NCBI RefSeq assembly: GCF_003073045.1
Contig: NC_037595.1
Coordinates: 16,094,252 to 16,158,251 of the forward strand
Direction of reading: 5' to 3'
Source: Pomacea canaliculata
Lineage: Eukaryota > Mollusca > Gastropoda > Architaenioglossa > Ampullariidae
DNA: 64,000 nucleotides
Made by a program: the position numbers and the translations under genes. Below are positions 1 through 12,378 of this stretch, in pieces. Position 1 is the stretch's first letter; the number at the start of each line of letters is the position of its first letter. The notes beneath the pieces were generated by a model. It searched no databases and was not told where the DNA came from. It was given only the letters and a program-made list of their open reading frames with translations.

Positions 1-3000
1 CTTACTAGCTAACTAGTCTTTAAAACAGTTGCTTTGTCTTCTAAAACTCAACACGTATTTTAACGGCTAGTGACTGATGGCGGTTGAAGTCGACCGAGTT
101 TATGCTTCGTAAAAAGTTGGATGAATTCAAAATTTCTGCTTTAAAGAGTCTGAAGGCGACAGTTCAGTTCAGATATTTGTTTACGTGTAACAGCAAGCGT
201 GTGTGTAGTTATTGTGTGTGTATGTGTGCGCGCGCGTGCGGTTTTGCTAAAGGAATAATATAGGAAGGGACTTTCGATAGGTGCTGCGTGTTTGTTATGT
301 AAGTTGATAAAAATGATAACTGATGTGTTCTGCTGTTCGTCGCAGCAAACACTTTTTTAATGAGGTTATTAACGACACTCGATGAAGACTTGTTTAGGCA
401 TTTACTTCTTCGGTTCTTCCTCTTTACATGTAGAAGTATAAATCACTTACATAGAGAACATTTCCTTGCACGTCAGTAAGCTTAGTACAAACTCGCAGCA
501 CTTAGAACAAAAGGCGATGTGATACATCTACCCGTTGTTCTTATCTGTCGAGGTTTTGACATCGCTGCTGACGTAACAGTCCTTACTAAGAGGGGGGGGG
601 TCTGTGGAGCGGGGTGCTACAAGTCTGATCCTTTAACATCATTTGTCCTCATTTACTAACCACTCGCATGTAAACAACTTTATGTTCAAGTAGTGATGTA
701 GATCCTAGTGCACTTGTCCTACTGTTTGCAGTCTATATTTCGTTACTGAATGAAGTGTAGATATTGAGATTCGAATTGTAAACATACATTATATACTGGG
801 AAAATAATTTACGATTACAAGTACAAGGGGCCCGGAGAGGTCGTCTGTCCCGGGGCCCGGGCTGGCTCTCGGCGGCCCTGCGACGGAGGGGAAGGCTGTT
901 AATTAATCTCTTGATAAGTGGTCCACACCTGCCAAGAGTGGCGCTGCAGTAGAGGAAGAGACACGGTGAGCCACTTACATTCCTCTGCGAACGCCTCTGG
1001 TGGTAGCACACATCGTCTCTATCGGGCAAAGAACGAAAGTGATAATATATTGCTTTCTTCTTCATCGTTTGTATGTCTCTGTCTTTCTGTCTCTCTCTCT
1101 CTCACACACGCGAGCGCGCAAACATATCAGATCTGCAGAACGAGAAAAAAAGGTTGAGAGAAAAATGTACTTTATTAGAATCATATCCAAAACGCCGACT
1201 ACTTAGTGTTAATAAATTTAAAAGAGATAAGTAAATTCAAGTATAAACATATACACACCTCCACCACATCTCCACACATACATACGCAAACACACACAGA
1301 GACACATTTATTTCATGTAAAATGGTAATAGAGTTGAGATACTTATGTAGTTTGCCTCAACGTCCATTCCTTTAAAAATACCTGCGAAAATGTTTGTCTC
1401 TTGAAATTTTCCTAACTTTCCTAAAATTGCACGGTTTAGAGTAATAAAGATAGTAAATACACAACTGTTATAATACGGTTTTCAAATTAACTGGGCTAAA
1501 GTCAGTCGATTTCTCCTGCCCTGAGTAGCAGCGAACTCAGTGAAAGCCACTTCACAAATTTATGGTTCATTGACAAGTTTGCGACACACACACAAACACA
1601 CAGATTCTTATGCTAGGAACAACACACTACATCTGACAGCCTGGAAGAAACTTCTTTTCAGTTATTACATTTATGAATCCGTTGCATATGTTTTCATATT
1701 TTTTGTCGCGTGTCATGATTTCGTCTAGGTCTGCATCTCTCTCAGCGCGTGGGGACGCTCCTGTATTGGAGAGGTAGCTGACAGCAGACGACAGTCAACG
1801 TTTGTTTTCAGGCTATTTTTGTCCGGTTCGCGGAAAGAGGTCAAGGCCTTCGCCCGTTGTCTGTAGCAGCACCTGACGTCACAGTCTTGCTAGGTCACGT
1901 GAGGTCTGCTTGTGGGCTGGTCGCTGCTGGTGGGAGATGTTTTACCAAGGAACTGAGTAGAGCGGAGAGTTTTTTGAGAAGACGGCTGGAGTCTGTGCTG
2001 TGAGGCAAGGTGCCGGTTGTATGCTCTGCCACGACTGACCCAAGCTTGTGGGCACTGAGAGGCTGGTTGTACTAGCGAGTTGATGCCAGCAGTGACCACC
2101 GGGACTTGTGGAAAGTGCGGAGGCTGGCGGAATGACAGCATTGGGCTGTGACATCCAGTGTCTACGGGAGTGTGCTTCCGTTTCTTCTCGGGTTGACCGT
2201 CGGTCATTAACATAAGCCGTGTGGGTGAGTGCAGATTTTCCCCATTTTTTATGTTTGTTTTTGGATGAGAGGCTGCACACGCCTGAGCATACGCGAGTAT
2301 GTGTTTACTCCTTATAAGTTTATTTTTGTATGTGTGTAATTTAGGGCTATTTCATGTCTTGGTTTAAGGGGGTCTTGGAGGGGGAGGTTTTGTTATTTTC
2401 TCCTGTAGCCTTTTAGTGACCGTTATTCTTTTATTTATTTCAGGCTTTTTGTGTATGTCCGGGGTGCACGCCCTTGGTGTGTATTTACTGTGTACTTCCT
2501 GTGTTTACGTGCTGTGCGTGCGTGCCTTGTGTCCTGGCTCCACGCCCTTTTGTTCGACGAGCATTCGTCTGAGATATAATCAACCATTCTGCACTTCTTC
2601 ATTTGTGACGTCTACGTCTACGGGTTCTACACCTGCATTCAGAAATGAAACTGTACTGTGAACAGCTCCTGAGACTGTGTACTAAGCGCCTCAAGCCCCT
2701 GTTCTGTGTTAAGAATTAAAGACTCAGGGGGAAACTACGTTTAACTGACTGTACTGGGCTGCGGTGCGCGTTTTTTTTTTTTTTGTGAGTACTCGCATCG
2801 GCATTTTCTTTTCCTTGGTTTTATTAGGTATTTGGGTGTTTGGGTATATATATCTATTTTTTGGATTAAACTTCGTATTTGTGTCGTTCTTTTCGTCTTT
2901 GTCTTGGTCTTCGCTTGGGCACGGGTTCGAGAAGTAAGTCGCATCCTGCCTCCGGCTGAGTGACTGAGCGTGTGTGGCCTTCTGTGTGAGTGGCCTTGAG

Positions 3001-4417
3001 CGTGCTCCGTGGACGCTGGGGGGTGGTACGCGACATTTTTCACAAATTAAATCTTCGAATCATTTTGTTTCAACAGCAAGATAATAAGATACTGAAGTGG
3101 CATGTAAGACAGTCCCAGTAAATGCAGATTATGTGTGACTCTCGACCATTGCAATATAACCTCTACACACGTCCTAACGGCAAATCTTCTATGTAAATGT
3201 CAAAGTAATGCTCGTGAGTACAACAGGTAACACAGTTGGCACCTGGATCACACCTGTGCGTGCTTGTCAATGAACATTAATAAGGTCTCTCGCTATATCT
3301 TGAAAATCACAGGTGAGTGATATGATATCATCATCAGTCACTCACCGCTTCTGACGACATCACAAGGTAGACTACTCAAACAGTTTGTTGTCATCTTATT
3401 TCAGTAAACAGTCTCTTGTTTGCTTACAACCACATGCACTGCTTGTAAAGCTGATTACAATCGCGGTCATCGCTGTTAAATTCATTATCGCAAGTTCCCA
3501 ACAGCTGCGAGATACAACCGCACCTGCAACTGGAATGTCACGTGCAGCATGTGTGAATAAAAACGGAAATGTTTTATAATTTAGAAATGTGTATAGAGAA
3601 AGGCAAGACATTTACCGAGCTGTGCCACGCGAACCAGCACAGGCAAAGTAAATAACAGAGAAAGACAGTGTCAGGTAATAACACACCGCGCCCTCTTGTG
3701 TCAACGGAATCTGCATTAGTTTAGACAGACCATCATTTCATTTCATCATTATTTACTTTGTGACATAAGGAGTTAAACTGTCGGTCATTATGTCCAAAAA
3801 ATTAGTTACAACATGTTAGAGTCAATGATTCACATCTGTGATGTTGCTAAGGAACGAACTCACCACACCTGCTTACCATGGGAAAGACAATCCACTGCTT
3901 TCTCCATCCTTCATCTCGTCGTCCTTGCCAATCAGCGCAGAGAAGGAAAGAGAAGTATAGTAAACCAGATTTAAGTGTAATGCTCAATATTTGAACTCAT
4001 TAAATACACATATTTAGAAGCCCATACTTTCTATCACGAGACCCGTTTTGTTCAAAAAGTTTGCAACTTGAAAGTAGAAATCCAGACAAACTATCACCGG
4101 GTATGCGTATTTGCTTTCATAAAAAGCTGTTTTGCTAATTCTAACTTAAGAATTTGTTTCCCTCAGTAACCCAACTACAAAACACAAGCAGAATTATCCC
4201 TTATTTGTTGCTGAATATTGAAATGCCTGCAGTCTTTCAAGTAGCAACAAAACAATGTTAAACCATATTTAAAATGCATACTTTTATATGTACACCACAT
4301 TATCTCCCTGAGAACCAAACTAGAGAAACTAACTTGTGTAGCATTCAGTGGATCAGGAAAAACAAACTAGAAATGAGTGACGGACATTTCAAGATTGGAA
4401 CGGCGAGAATTATTGTC
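1..4417. other. Intergenic, no recognisable gene
   Basis: The short open frames here have no recognisable domains, and their composition matches simple repeats. There is a compact GC-rich pocket at about 810-900 inside AT-rich DNA, a CT-rich tract near 1078-1105, and a moderately GC-rich block at about 1740-2745 that ends near an ATTAAA-like signal (about 2715). That block could be a decayed transposon or a transcribed non-coding unit. I cannot identify it. Confidence 0.5.
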
Positions 4418-5494
4418 TCAATACTGACAGGGGAAATGAAACGTTAGCGAGGGTTTGCCTCTGTCACGGAAGATACTGCGAAGTTCCTGTCGAAAACGCG
4501 ACGAGCGACTGTAATAAATGAAGGTGTTGACACAACTGTTGATGTCAAAGATCGCGTACACCACACAACCCAAGGTTGAAAAGATGAGAGGACAACTGTC
4601 GACAAAGAAACATTGTGGAAGGAACAAAAAACTAATCTGGCGGCTGACCAATGGCGTGACAGTGATGATGTACACGCACGAGATCATCACCAGCATCTTG
4701 GTCAGCGCCACCTGCTGGCCGTGGTCGTCTCTACAACAGATGGACTTCCTCCACTTCATGGCTGCTTGTAGGTGTGTAACTGTAATGACAGCCGAGATGC
4801 TGACCGTCACCAGAGCGACGACAGGTAAGACTGATTCTAACACGACGAAGATTAAGGTCACAACTAAAACATCGTTTTCTACCAGAAACTGTGTGCTTGT
4901 AACAGTCCAGTGCCACTCTTCGTTTTTTCTCTTCTTTTGATCGACGTGGTACGAAAAGGGCAATAACAGATAAAGACCGTTTAAAAGAATAAATAGAGAT
5001 AATACAAGAACCTTCATGCGGTGGGTTTGAAGGAGACTGCGGGCCTGGAGCGGATAAACCACTCGCACGCATCGCTCTACCGCGATTACCATGGTAATGC
5101 AGTGGGTCGTTGCTCTACCTGCATATAAAACACATCTAAAGTATGCAAATCCTTTAGACGAGTATTCTTCCCCTAGTAACTCGCTAGAGAAGTGTATAAA
5201 GGCAGCAACACACTGCACTGCAAACGTACAGCTCATGTAGAAACCGTTGGCGAGGGCGAGACTGAACAGACACACGTTCATGCGATCCTTCAGACCCTGG
5301 CGCCAGAACACTAAGCAGTTGACGACATTTCCGGCGACACTGACCACGCAAATCAGTGACGTCACGCCGGTGTTCACAACCGTCTCCAGCAGCTGCTGCT
5401 TGCCGATGACGTCACCAGTGCCATTGAGTGAGGGAGCGGCAACTGTCGTCTGGTCTGTGGCGCCCTCTAGAGGAACGATGGTGTGGTTTGTCAT
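4418..5494 (-). CDS. Class A GPCR, chemosensory-type receptor (intact)
   Basis: A 358-residue seven-transmembrane receptor in a single exon. The first in-frame ATG is at 5494; the frame stays open upstream only to a stop about 15 codons earlier. The N-terminus has two N-glycosylation sequons (N3, N24). TM1 is about 38-63 with the class A GN pair (G55-N56), TM2 72-97, TM3 ends in E-R-C at 140-142 (the DRY position), TM4 161-182, TM5 208-240, TM6 263-285 and TM7 303-328. Helix 7 has N-T-F-I-Y (323-327) where most class A receptors have NPxxY. Loop 3 has C295 and C301. The sodium-pocket Asp of TM2 (D2.50) is Asn at residue 83. The protein would act in the plasma membrane of a sensory or neural cell; the ligand is unknown. 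It is the most divergent minus-strand member. A peptide or amine receptor is the alternative, but the tandem context favours chemoreception. Confidence 0.85.
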   Translation of the reverse strand: MTNHTIVPLEGATDQTTVAAPSLNGTGDVIGKQQLLETVVNTGVTSLICVVSVAGNVVNCLVFWRQGLKDRMNVCLFSLALANGFYMSCTFAVQCVAAFIHFSSELLGEEYSSKGFAYFRCVLYAGRATTHCITMVIAVERCVRVVYPLQARSLLQTHRMKVLVLSLFILLNGLYLLLPFSYHVDQKKRKNEEWHWTVTSTQFLVENDVLVVTLIFVVLESVLPVVALVTVSISAVITVTHLQAAMKWRKSICCRDDHGQQVALTKMLVMISCVYIITVTPLVSRQISFLFLPQCFFVDSCPLIFSTLGCVVYAIFDINSCVNTFIYYSRSSRFRQELRSIFRDRGKPSLTFHFPCQY

Positions 5495-6311
5495 GTCAGA
5501 CTGACAGCACACAGTGCCAACAGGGTTTTGTGGTGACAACTATCGACAGGATGACTCTCAATAGTTTATATAGCTTCCCACAAATCACTGAGCATTTGCG
5601 TCACTAAAATACTTTTGTTAGTTCAGTCGGAAATTGGCTCGTACTGACAAATAAGACATAGTTTTTAAAAACCAAGAAATCTATTAAAATCGAACTTATA
5701 AAATAAATCACTCAGTGGCCAAATTACTGTTATTTTTAAAGATGTGTGTTAAGTTGGTTAAATGTCAAGTTCGTGCTACTTGATTTGGTCTAGCATGGGC
5801 ATCCAGATATGTAATAATCATCAAATATAAATACGTGAAGAAACCAACAGAACACTAAAGCTCACGTGACTACAATACCAACACAAGAATCTCTGTAATA
5901 AGCAGACAAACACGAGCATCGGCAAACACGGGATACATATATACTCTGCTAAATAAGTGGATGCATTGTTTTTCTAAAGAATCAGTGCGACAACTGGACA
6001 AACACATCTCTAAAAGCTAAACAATCAACTAGACTCAGTTTGTACTCATACAGAGTAAAAATGAACTCTGACACGTGTTGAGGAGACACTTATCGAGAAT
6101 AATGGACAGGCTGGTTGGTTCTACTTGAATCCCACTTACCTCCATCTTAAACCTCGTTCAATGATTGCGCCTGAATGCTAAGATGTCCTGTCATTACTTT
6201 GCCATAGTTTTTCTTTAAGAGCCATCAATGTATGATTTTATCAGTGTAGTCATGTGTTTCGCTAGTATATAGGATATATAGAACAACTGCTCCAGCAAGA
6301 TCCTAACAGCA
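5495..6311. other. Intergenic upstream of the first receptor
   Basis: AT-rich sequence between the 5' side of the receptor at 4418-5494 and the start of the segmental duplication. It presumably holds that receptor's promoter, but I see no unambiguous TATA box or other site. Confidence 0.4.
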
Positions 6312-9300
6312 CTTCAATACTTTTAGATCGGAGTTTGGAATCTACATCCTTGCTCCACTATGCCAAGAGCTTACATGCTTACTGACAGACCACAGGGATG
6401 AACACCATCACAGTAGCTGGATGCTGAGTAATAAAACTGCGATGTAATCGTTGTAGGATACCCGGTGTAATTCGCACAGAAGCCAGTAAGTCGTAACCTG
6501 ACCATCACCAATGGTTGGGGGGATGACATGGACAGACGCGACAGGTGACAGGGCCGCCACTCTTGTCTACTGTGGGCGACAGTCAGCAGGTCCTGTGCAG
6601 GACGACCAATCTAGTCTTGGACCTTCGTAAGTGAGTTCTTCCTCTGACCACCGCAGAGTCGGCCATCCACTAAGGTACCTTGAGAAAAGTCTTTGACTGG
6701 GTGTCGTGCAGGGTCACGTGACCAAAGCCCAGCTTACGTCGCCTAATTGTTAAAAGTAAAGGTTGCTGTAGGCCTACGAGTGTTTCGCACAAAAGTAAGA
6801 ATAGTTCATGTGACTAGCAGCGCAGCTCTTATAGTGGATTACAGTTTCATCACTTATTAAATCGTATAAAGCAAAATGAAGTGAAGTGTTAGTGTTAGTG
6901 TCGCCATTGACTACACGTGGTTCATGTTTGGCGGGAAATATCATATCGATGATGTGTACCTGGTGCCTTGTTTCCTACCGTCTTTATTCTTTATGTTGAT
7001 TTACACTGTTTTAAGATGTTTATCGTGGGCCTTAATAGTATAAAACACTAATTGCGATATTTGTCTAAAACTATCCGTGGACAGCATCTGACAACGCCGA
7101 TAAAGGACAGAGAGGAAGACTGAGAGAAAGAGAGAGATAAAGGGAAGAAAGACGCGCGCGTGTGTGTGTGTGTGAAAAAGATGCTTCTTATTTTTCTTTC
7201 TATCCAGCTGCTCACTTTCTTGCTCACACAAGTGTAGCTTCATATCAACGTCTTACTATTCCATTAGAAACAACTTTATTGAGCCTTCGGTCAATGACCT
7301 TTCTCCAGCAAGTTAGACATCTGTTAAATCGTTGCATAACCGTAAAGACATCAAATATTTGGGCTACATGGCAACAGGGTACTGACGAGTGCAATCTTAC
7401 GTGGGACAGTACCTAGATTGTTAGTGAATGTTATAACTCCCGACACAATTAAGCCTTCTAATTAATGTAACACCCAACACCATTAGGAAGCGTCCAAATA
7501 TTTCAAACAAAAATTTCCCTGAGGAGTGATAGTATTGGCTGCTAAGAATTCTGATGTCATTAATATTTGCCTAACATCAATTAAACATTAAACATTTAAA
7601 CACCCAATTAGTGGTTTTTCGATGTAGAAAAATTAGAGTTTATAATGAATAATGTTTGTAAGCTTGTATGTTTCTCACTACAAGTCAATATCCGTACACG
7701 ATGTACTTCTATAACATGTTAGTTATTTCTTACAATGTTTTCACAACATACAGAATTATTGCCGACACCAGCTTAGAAGTCTTGCTTGAGATAGAGAAAG
7801 CAGACTAATACAAATGCTCACTTCTCTTCAAAAACCCATGTTTCTTCAGATAAAAATATGAAATTTCTATTTTCTGACAGGAACAAAGGGTATGGGATCT
7901 CACTAAACTAAAAGTAACATTTTGACAAAACACGGATGTCTGGTGGGTCTATAAAACCATGAGATTTGCGCGGCAAACGGTGAATTTTAAAGCGAGCTAA
8001 TACTTAAAACAAGATTCTTTTCTTAATGCACAAAATTAAAGATGTGAAGATTGCTTAGTCTCTATATTTATATCTATAATGTTATTAATGTCACCCAAGC
8101 AGACGTTTGATAAAATACCTTTTACTCCTGTATTAGATGTCAGGAACATTTCGATGCGAATGTTTAAACTGCAATGACAAATATAGGAAAAAAATCAAAC
8201 ATTAACAGCATAAGACCTTCAGCTTTAAGCAGAAAAGGTGAAGCAAATACACGTTGTTTGAAGTAGAGTGGAGTAGAGAGTGTAGTGGTTGCCGCAGCCA
8301 AGTCCTTCACAGTTCATGTCGTGGAACTGCTTTTCCCTGGTGACCCTGCGGAGTGACTACCCGACCAAACAGGGTCCGAGCAGGAACGATAACGAGGCTG
8401 GGGTGACGAGGGTTTAAACACGTGATTCCACGAAGACAATAGAGTTCCGAAGCTGCATGTACCTAACCTTTCTTAATGATGAGGTTTGACAGAATTACTT
8501 GGCTGTGCTCTGGCCTGGGGTCTGATGTCTTGATGCATCACAAGGTACCACAGGATCTTTTTGTACAGTTTGTGTCACATCTAGCTAAAAAATACATACC
8601 CATACTTCCCTTCGGTAAGCTGCATTTTTTGTGCAGTATTGATACCTTTCTAGTGAAGGATATAAGTGATATGCGAAACACGAGATTATCTCCGAGCTAT
8701 AGGTGTTAGTAGAAGGAATATTGCAAAATTCACACTTTGTTACTGGCAACACGTTGCACGTGCGTATATTCTATTAACGCAAATACACTCACCTTAATTA
8801 TCCTATGATCCGTTTTCTTACTAATGAGGTTGAAAGTGAAGGAGACTTAGTTCTTCTCTAAAGCTAATGAGAACGAGTAGACAAAGACGTATCAACAACG
8901 TACTTTGCATCTCAATCTTTTCTCGTGAAATCTGTTTTATGTCGTTCAATAAATCTTCGTTTTAGTTCGTCTCCCTGAAATGGATCGGATGACAGGTTAT
9001 AAAACGTTCTAGTGTCTTACAAACACTTGTTGTTTGGACGACACATCGCACGTGACGTGTGTTGTATATGAGTGCTTGCTGATTTCACAGAATAACTGTC
9101 CTAACGCAGTTCTAAATCGAGACGATCGGGAGAAGTAAACAAAAAAGTTGATGCATCTGTTGATGAGTAAAACAACGAATGTCACAGCAGAGAGAGGCAC
9201 AGAAGGTCTCGAAACACGCTCCAGAGGCTAAACACTCGGTGATGAACTGCAGGCTGATTTGCTGCATCACGAACGGCACCATGACGATGACGTAGACGCA

Positions 9301-10684
9301 CGACACGATGACGAGCATAGACGTGAGCGCCGCCTGGTGGCTGTTGCTGTCAGACGTTGCGGAGCTTGTCTGTTGTCGCCACCTGATGGCGGATTTGAGT
9401 TTTACAACTGTGACAGCTGTTGCAGCCAACACCGTCAGGAAACTAGCGACGGGTAGAACTGTTCCCAGTAGTAGGTACGCATACATGTCCACTAGTGTCT
9501 TGTTTTCAAAGTAAAATAATGTGGGAATAAAAAACCATTGCTCGCTTTGCCCCCAAGTTATAGAAACTGGAATAAACATAAATTGAAAAATTAAATGAGA
9601 GGACTGAGACAGGACAAGGCACGAGACCATGACGAGAGCCATGGTACGGGGACTTACGATGGTGGAAGCCCGCAGTGGAAACACCACACACACGCATCTC
9701 TCCACCGCGATCACCGCCTCCATCCACTCAGATGCCGACCGGAAGCCGTACAACACACTGCCGACGTAGGTAAAAGCTAAGACGTAAAATTTTTCTCCAA
9801 TGGCCTCATCACAGAGGCGCAGCAGCTCTGTCAGAGAGAGGACTGTAAAGGTAGAGAGCAGATAAGAACAGTCGGTGAGGGCCAGACAGAAGAGACAGAG
9901 GTTCATATGGTCCTTCAGCCCCTGGCGCCAGAAGACCAGGCAGCTGAGGACGTTGACTACAACACCAACACAACACAGGAGAGATGTGAGTCCGCCATAA
10001 CAAACGATCTCAACGACTCTCCGACTCTGCCGACTAATGAACCTGTCAGCACTGAGGTAGAAGATGTACGAGTCCATTGTCAAGTTGGTTTCTGTCCGGA
10101 TCGTCAGGTTTGCAGTGCTGTTCATGGTGCAGTTTGCAGGAGTGGAGCAAACAAATCATAACAGATTGACAGAAGGAATCCACTCCGAGTCCATCTTATT
10201 CAAGGTGTGGTCGAGTAGCGGCTTCTTAAAATAAGATATGCACCTGTCTTTACCTACTTTTTAATCACGGCAGTTTGCTGACAGAAAATAATCAAAAGAT
10301 AGAGTAAAAAATAAATAAACTGTTTCTCAGAACAGCAATTATTTGGAAGATTACTGTGTTCTAATCTCTTGAAAGAATAATTCAGTAATAATCATAACAT
10401 ACACTCATGAAATGGAAAACAAAAAAATCGCAATCAAATAACCTGCAAACAAGAAATCGCAAATATGATATAATATAAAGGAAAATAAAACTCCTTGCAA
10501 TGGTGCAAATTCTTTGGTATTTTCAAAATACTAATTAGATGTGTTACCGCTTTACTCAGAAATTTGACAGAAACTCGATAAAATGCTTTTCTTTTACGTT
10601 ACAGTCTTTGAAAATTGTTAAGGGGTGAAATGCAAATATATTTAATTTGTTCTAAGTGATAAGCACACATAATTCACACGTGCA
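6312..10684. repeat. Segmental duplication, copy A
   Basis: About 4.4 kb that recurs at 12371-16633 in the same orientation. The shared block starts at TCGG(A/G)GTTTGGAA and ends near CACATAATT(C/T)ACA(C/T)GT. Landmarks match in order: the TTACATGCTTACTGACAGACC string (6372 and 12418), the purine-rich tract near 7105-7165 (13140-13195), the CAGCTGCTCACTTTC string (7206 and 13240), and the receptor itself. Small indels separate the copies, for example extra bases near 8318-8360 in copy A. The block includes about 550 bp upstream and 2.7 kb downstream of the receptor, so the regulatory DNA was duplicated with the gene. Confidence 0.9.
9009..10125 (-). pseudogene. Class A GPCR, frameshifted copy A (paralogue of 14958-16073)
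   Basis: A chemosensory-type receptor that is open from ATG 10125 through TM1-TM6, with E-R-C after TM3. The frame shifts at the start of TM7. Against the intact paralogue there is one extra base in the short AG tract at about 9187-9198. The original frame then runs to a premature stop near 9112, giving 337 residues without helix 7. The correct TM7 and tail (N-F-F-V-Y, then RSSRFR) remain open in the next frame down to 9009. By eye, about 17 residues differ from the paralogue over the first 310, or roughly 94-95% identity, and no nonsense codon is present. So the lesion is very young, polymorphic, or an assembly error. The N-terminus has sequons at N2, N6 and N14. If the shift is real, the product would lack TM7 and could not signal normally. 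Confidence 0.85.
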
Positions 10685-11953
10685 TGCTGTCGCGTGTCAG
10701 CGATTGTGCTGTCATCATTGCATGCCTCCCATACTGAGCTTTCCCATCGTTAGGTGTTGTCTTCACGCTTTTGTCCTCTCTTTTTTCTTACGTCTTGCGC
10801 GCGCGCACAGCTTCCTTGATGCGTCATTTTACTTTTTCCTTCTTTGACGTCATGGGTAGTCGTCATCAAGTAACAGACGGTGCTGGACCGTGGCCATGAC
10901 AGTCAGAGTTTTTCATTTTTGTATCGACCGATCTGCCACAAGCCGTTTTGGGTGAGTAGAGATCCATTCTGTCGGGTTCCACACCATTCTAGTCTGTAAG
11001 GGGCCTTGGGTGGCGGTGGAAGTGCAAGTGAGAGAATCCTTTTATGTTCAAAGCCATAGTCCGATGTTTAATTGCAAGACTTGTACTTTGTTAGGTTAAC
11101 GTTCGTGATTGCCGGGTCGCGACGCTTGTAGCGCGTACTCGTTTCCCGTTGTATGGATTAGTGTAAGATCAACATTAGAATTTGAGCGAATCTTATGACT
11201 AGTCCGATGGTCAGATATATGTGTCGGTGTGAAAATATTGTTTTAGAAATTGAGCAGTTTCAGGACACGCCTGTTGATTGTAAGAATTGTTTTATCTACA
11301 GGCTTATTTTTCGTTCTTCTTCACTCTTCCATTTGTTGTTGTTTTTCGCTCTTCCTTCGTGTCACCGTGTCTTCACATCCTTTGTTCGCATTGCTGTCCG
11401 TCAGCGTGTCGAGCGTCCACCCTGCACCATCATCATCATCTCGTCGGCGAGTGAACTCGCGACCCTGCTGCACCAGTGTGCGGAAAGGCTTTCGACTGAA
11501 CACCTAGAGCAGGAACCTTCGAGCAGGAGCTCACGTGACCAGTGGCCGGCCAACATCATTGCATCTGGACGAGAAGACAGAGGGGTGGGGGTACGTCGTT
11601 AGAGCGGCAAGCAAGGCCAGAGGGCGGGCTGCCGTCTGTGGACACCTTCAACGGACTTCTAAACTGTCACCCTGCAGTGCATGCGGGTGATGTATTGTAT
11701 ATACGGTGACTGAGATTAGCCTGTGCACAGGGCAGCTGTTTTGTCTTATTTTAATTTATCTATTTTTTGTTTGTTGTATTGTTCGCGCTGATCTATATTT
11801 GTTCATGTGAGAGTGTGGAATGTTTGATTTTTGATTCCTATCAGTATTATTTTTGTAGCTAATAAATTAGTTTTGATTTGTTATGTGAATTTTGTCTTTG
11901 TGATTTCTGTGTATGGTCTGCGCTCAGTTGAAGTTCGACTGGCTTCGTCGCGG
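10685..11953. other. Intergenic between the duplication copies
   Basis: Unique relative to both copies. It contains a moderately GC-rich stretch (about 11360-11700) followed by T-rich sequence with AATAAATTAG near 11860, which resembles the 3' part of a transcript or a decayed mobile element. I found no domain in the open frames. Confidence 0.4.
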
Positions 11954-12378
11954 TCACGCGACACTACTGACACCAAAATTCCGCAATTGCCTCAGCAGGA
12001 ACAGGCGTTGATGTGCTTTCCTAAAAACAACGCTGGTGTTTTCCTGAAAGGACAGTTTGTTGTCTAGCACAGTGACGAGGTATCTAAAACTTTGCACCTG
12101 TTCTATTACCTCATTATCAATAATTATGGGGGTGTGGACAGGTTGATATTTTCTTCTGTCAAGGACCACTTCCTTAGTTTTGGAGACATTGAGCACCAGG
12201 AAGTTTTCTTCAAACCATGAGTGTAATTTCTGAACCTGGAGGAAATAACTTGCCAGTGACTCCTCATCCTTGAGCCTAGCAACCAATGCCATATCGTCTG
12301 CAAACTTAATCAATGATAGGAAACAATTTGAGAATTCCGTCCTGACTTCACTAGTATAAACAGAGAACAGTATCGGGG
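11954..12378 (-). mobile_element. Non-LTR retrotransposon reverse-transcriptase fragment
   Basis: Minus-strand frame open from the duplication boundary to about 11954. The translation starts with P-I-L-F-S-V-Y-T, the core reverse-transcriptase block before the active site. The catalytic F-A-D-D-M-A-L follows (about 12285-12305). Downstream is the thumb-side block typical of CR1/Rex-like elements: LNVSKTKEVV, then SFRYL, then LDNKLSFQ. The end reads LFLLRQLRNFGV. The element is 5'-truncated exactly where homology to duplication copy A begins (12371-12378). It has no endonuclease attached and no stops within the fragment, so it is fairly recent. The CR1/Rex assignment rests on motif spacing only. 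Confidence 0.85.

Noticed and set aside
1740..2745. Possible LTR or SINE because of its GC contrast and an ATTAAA-like end.
   Set aside because: No matching second repeat, terminal TG...CA pair or polymerase III boxes could be identified in the window.
7162..7416. Similar small frames at 7162-7416 and 13196-13420.
   Set aside because: They are shared because the DNA is duplicated. The frames diverge at the 3' end through indels, and neither has a recognisable domain.
9259..9456. Acidic and His-rich frames opposite the receptors (also at 15207-15404 and 50540-50914).
   Set aside because: They are antisense shadows of conserved receptor helices.
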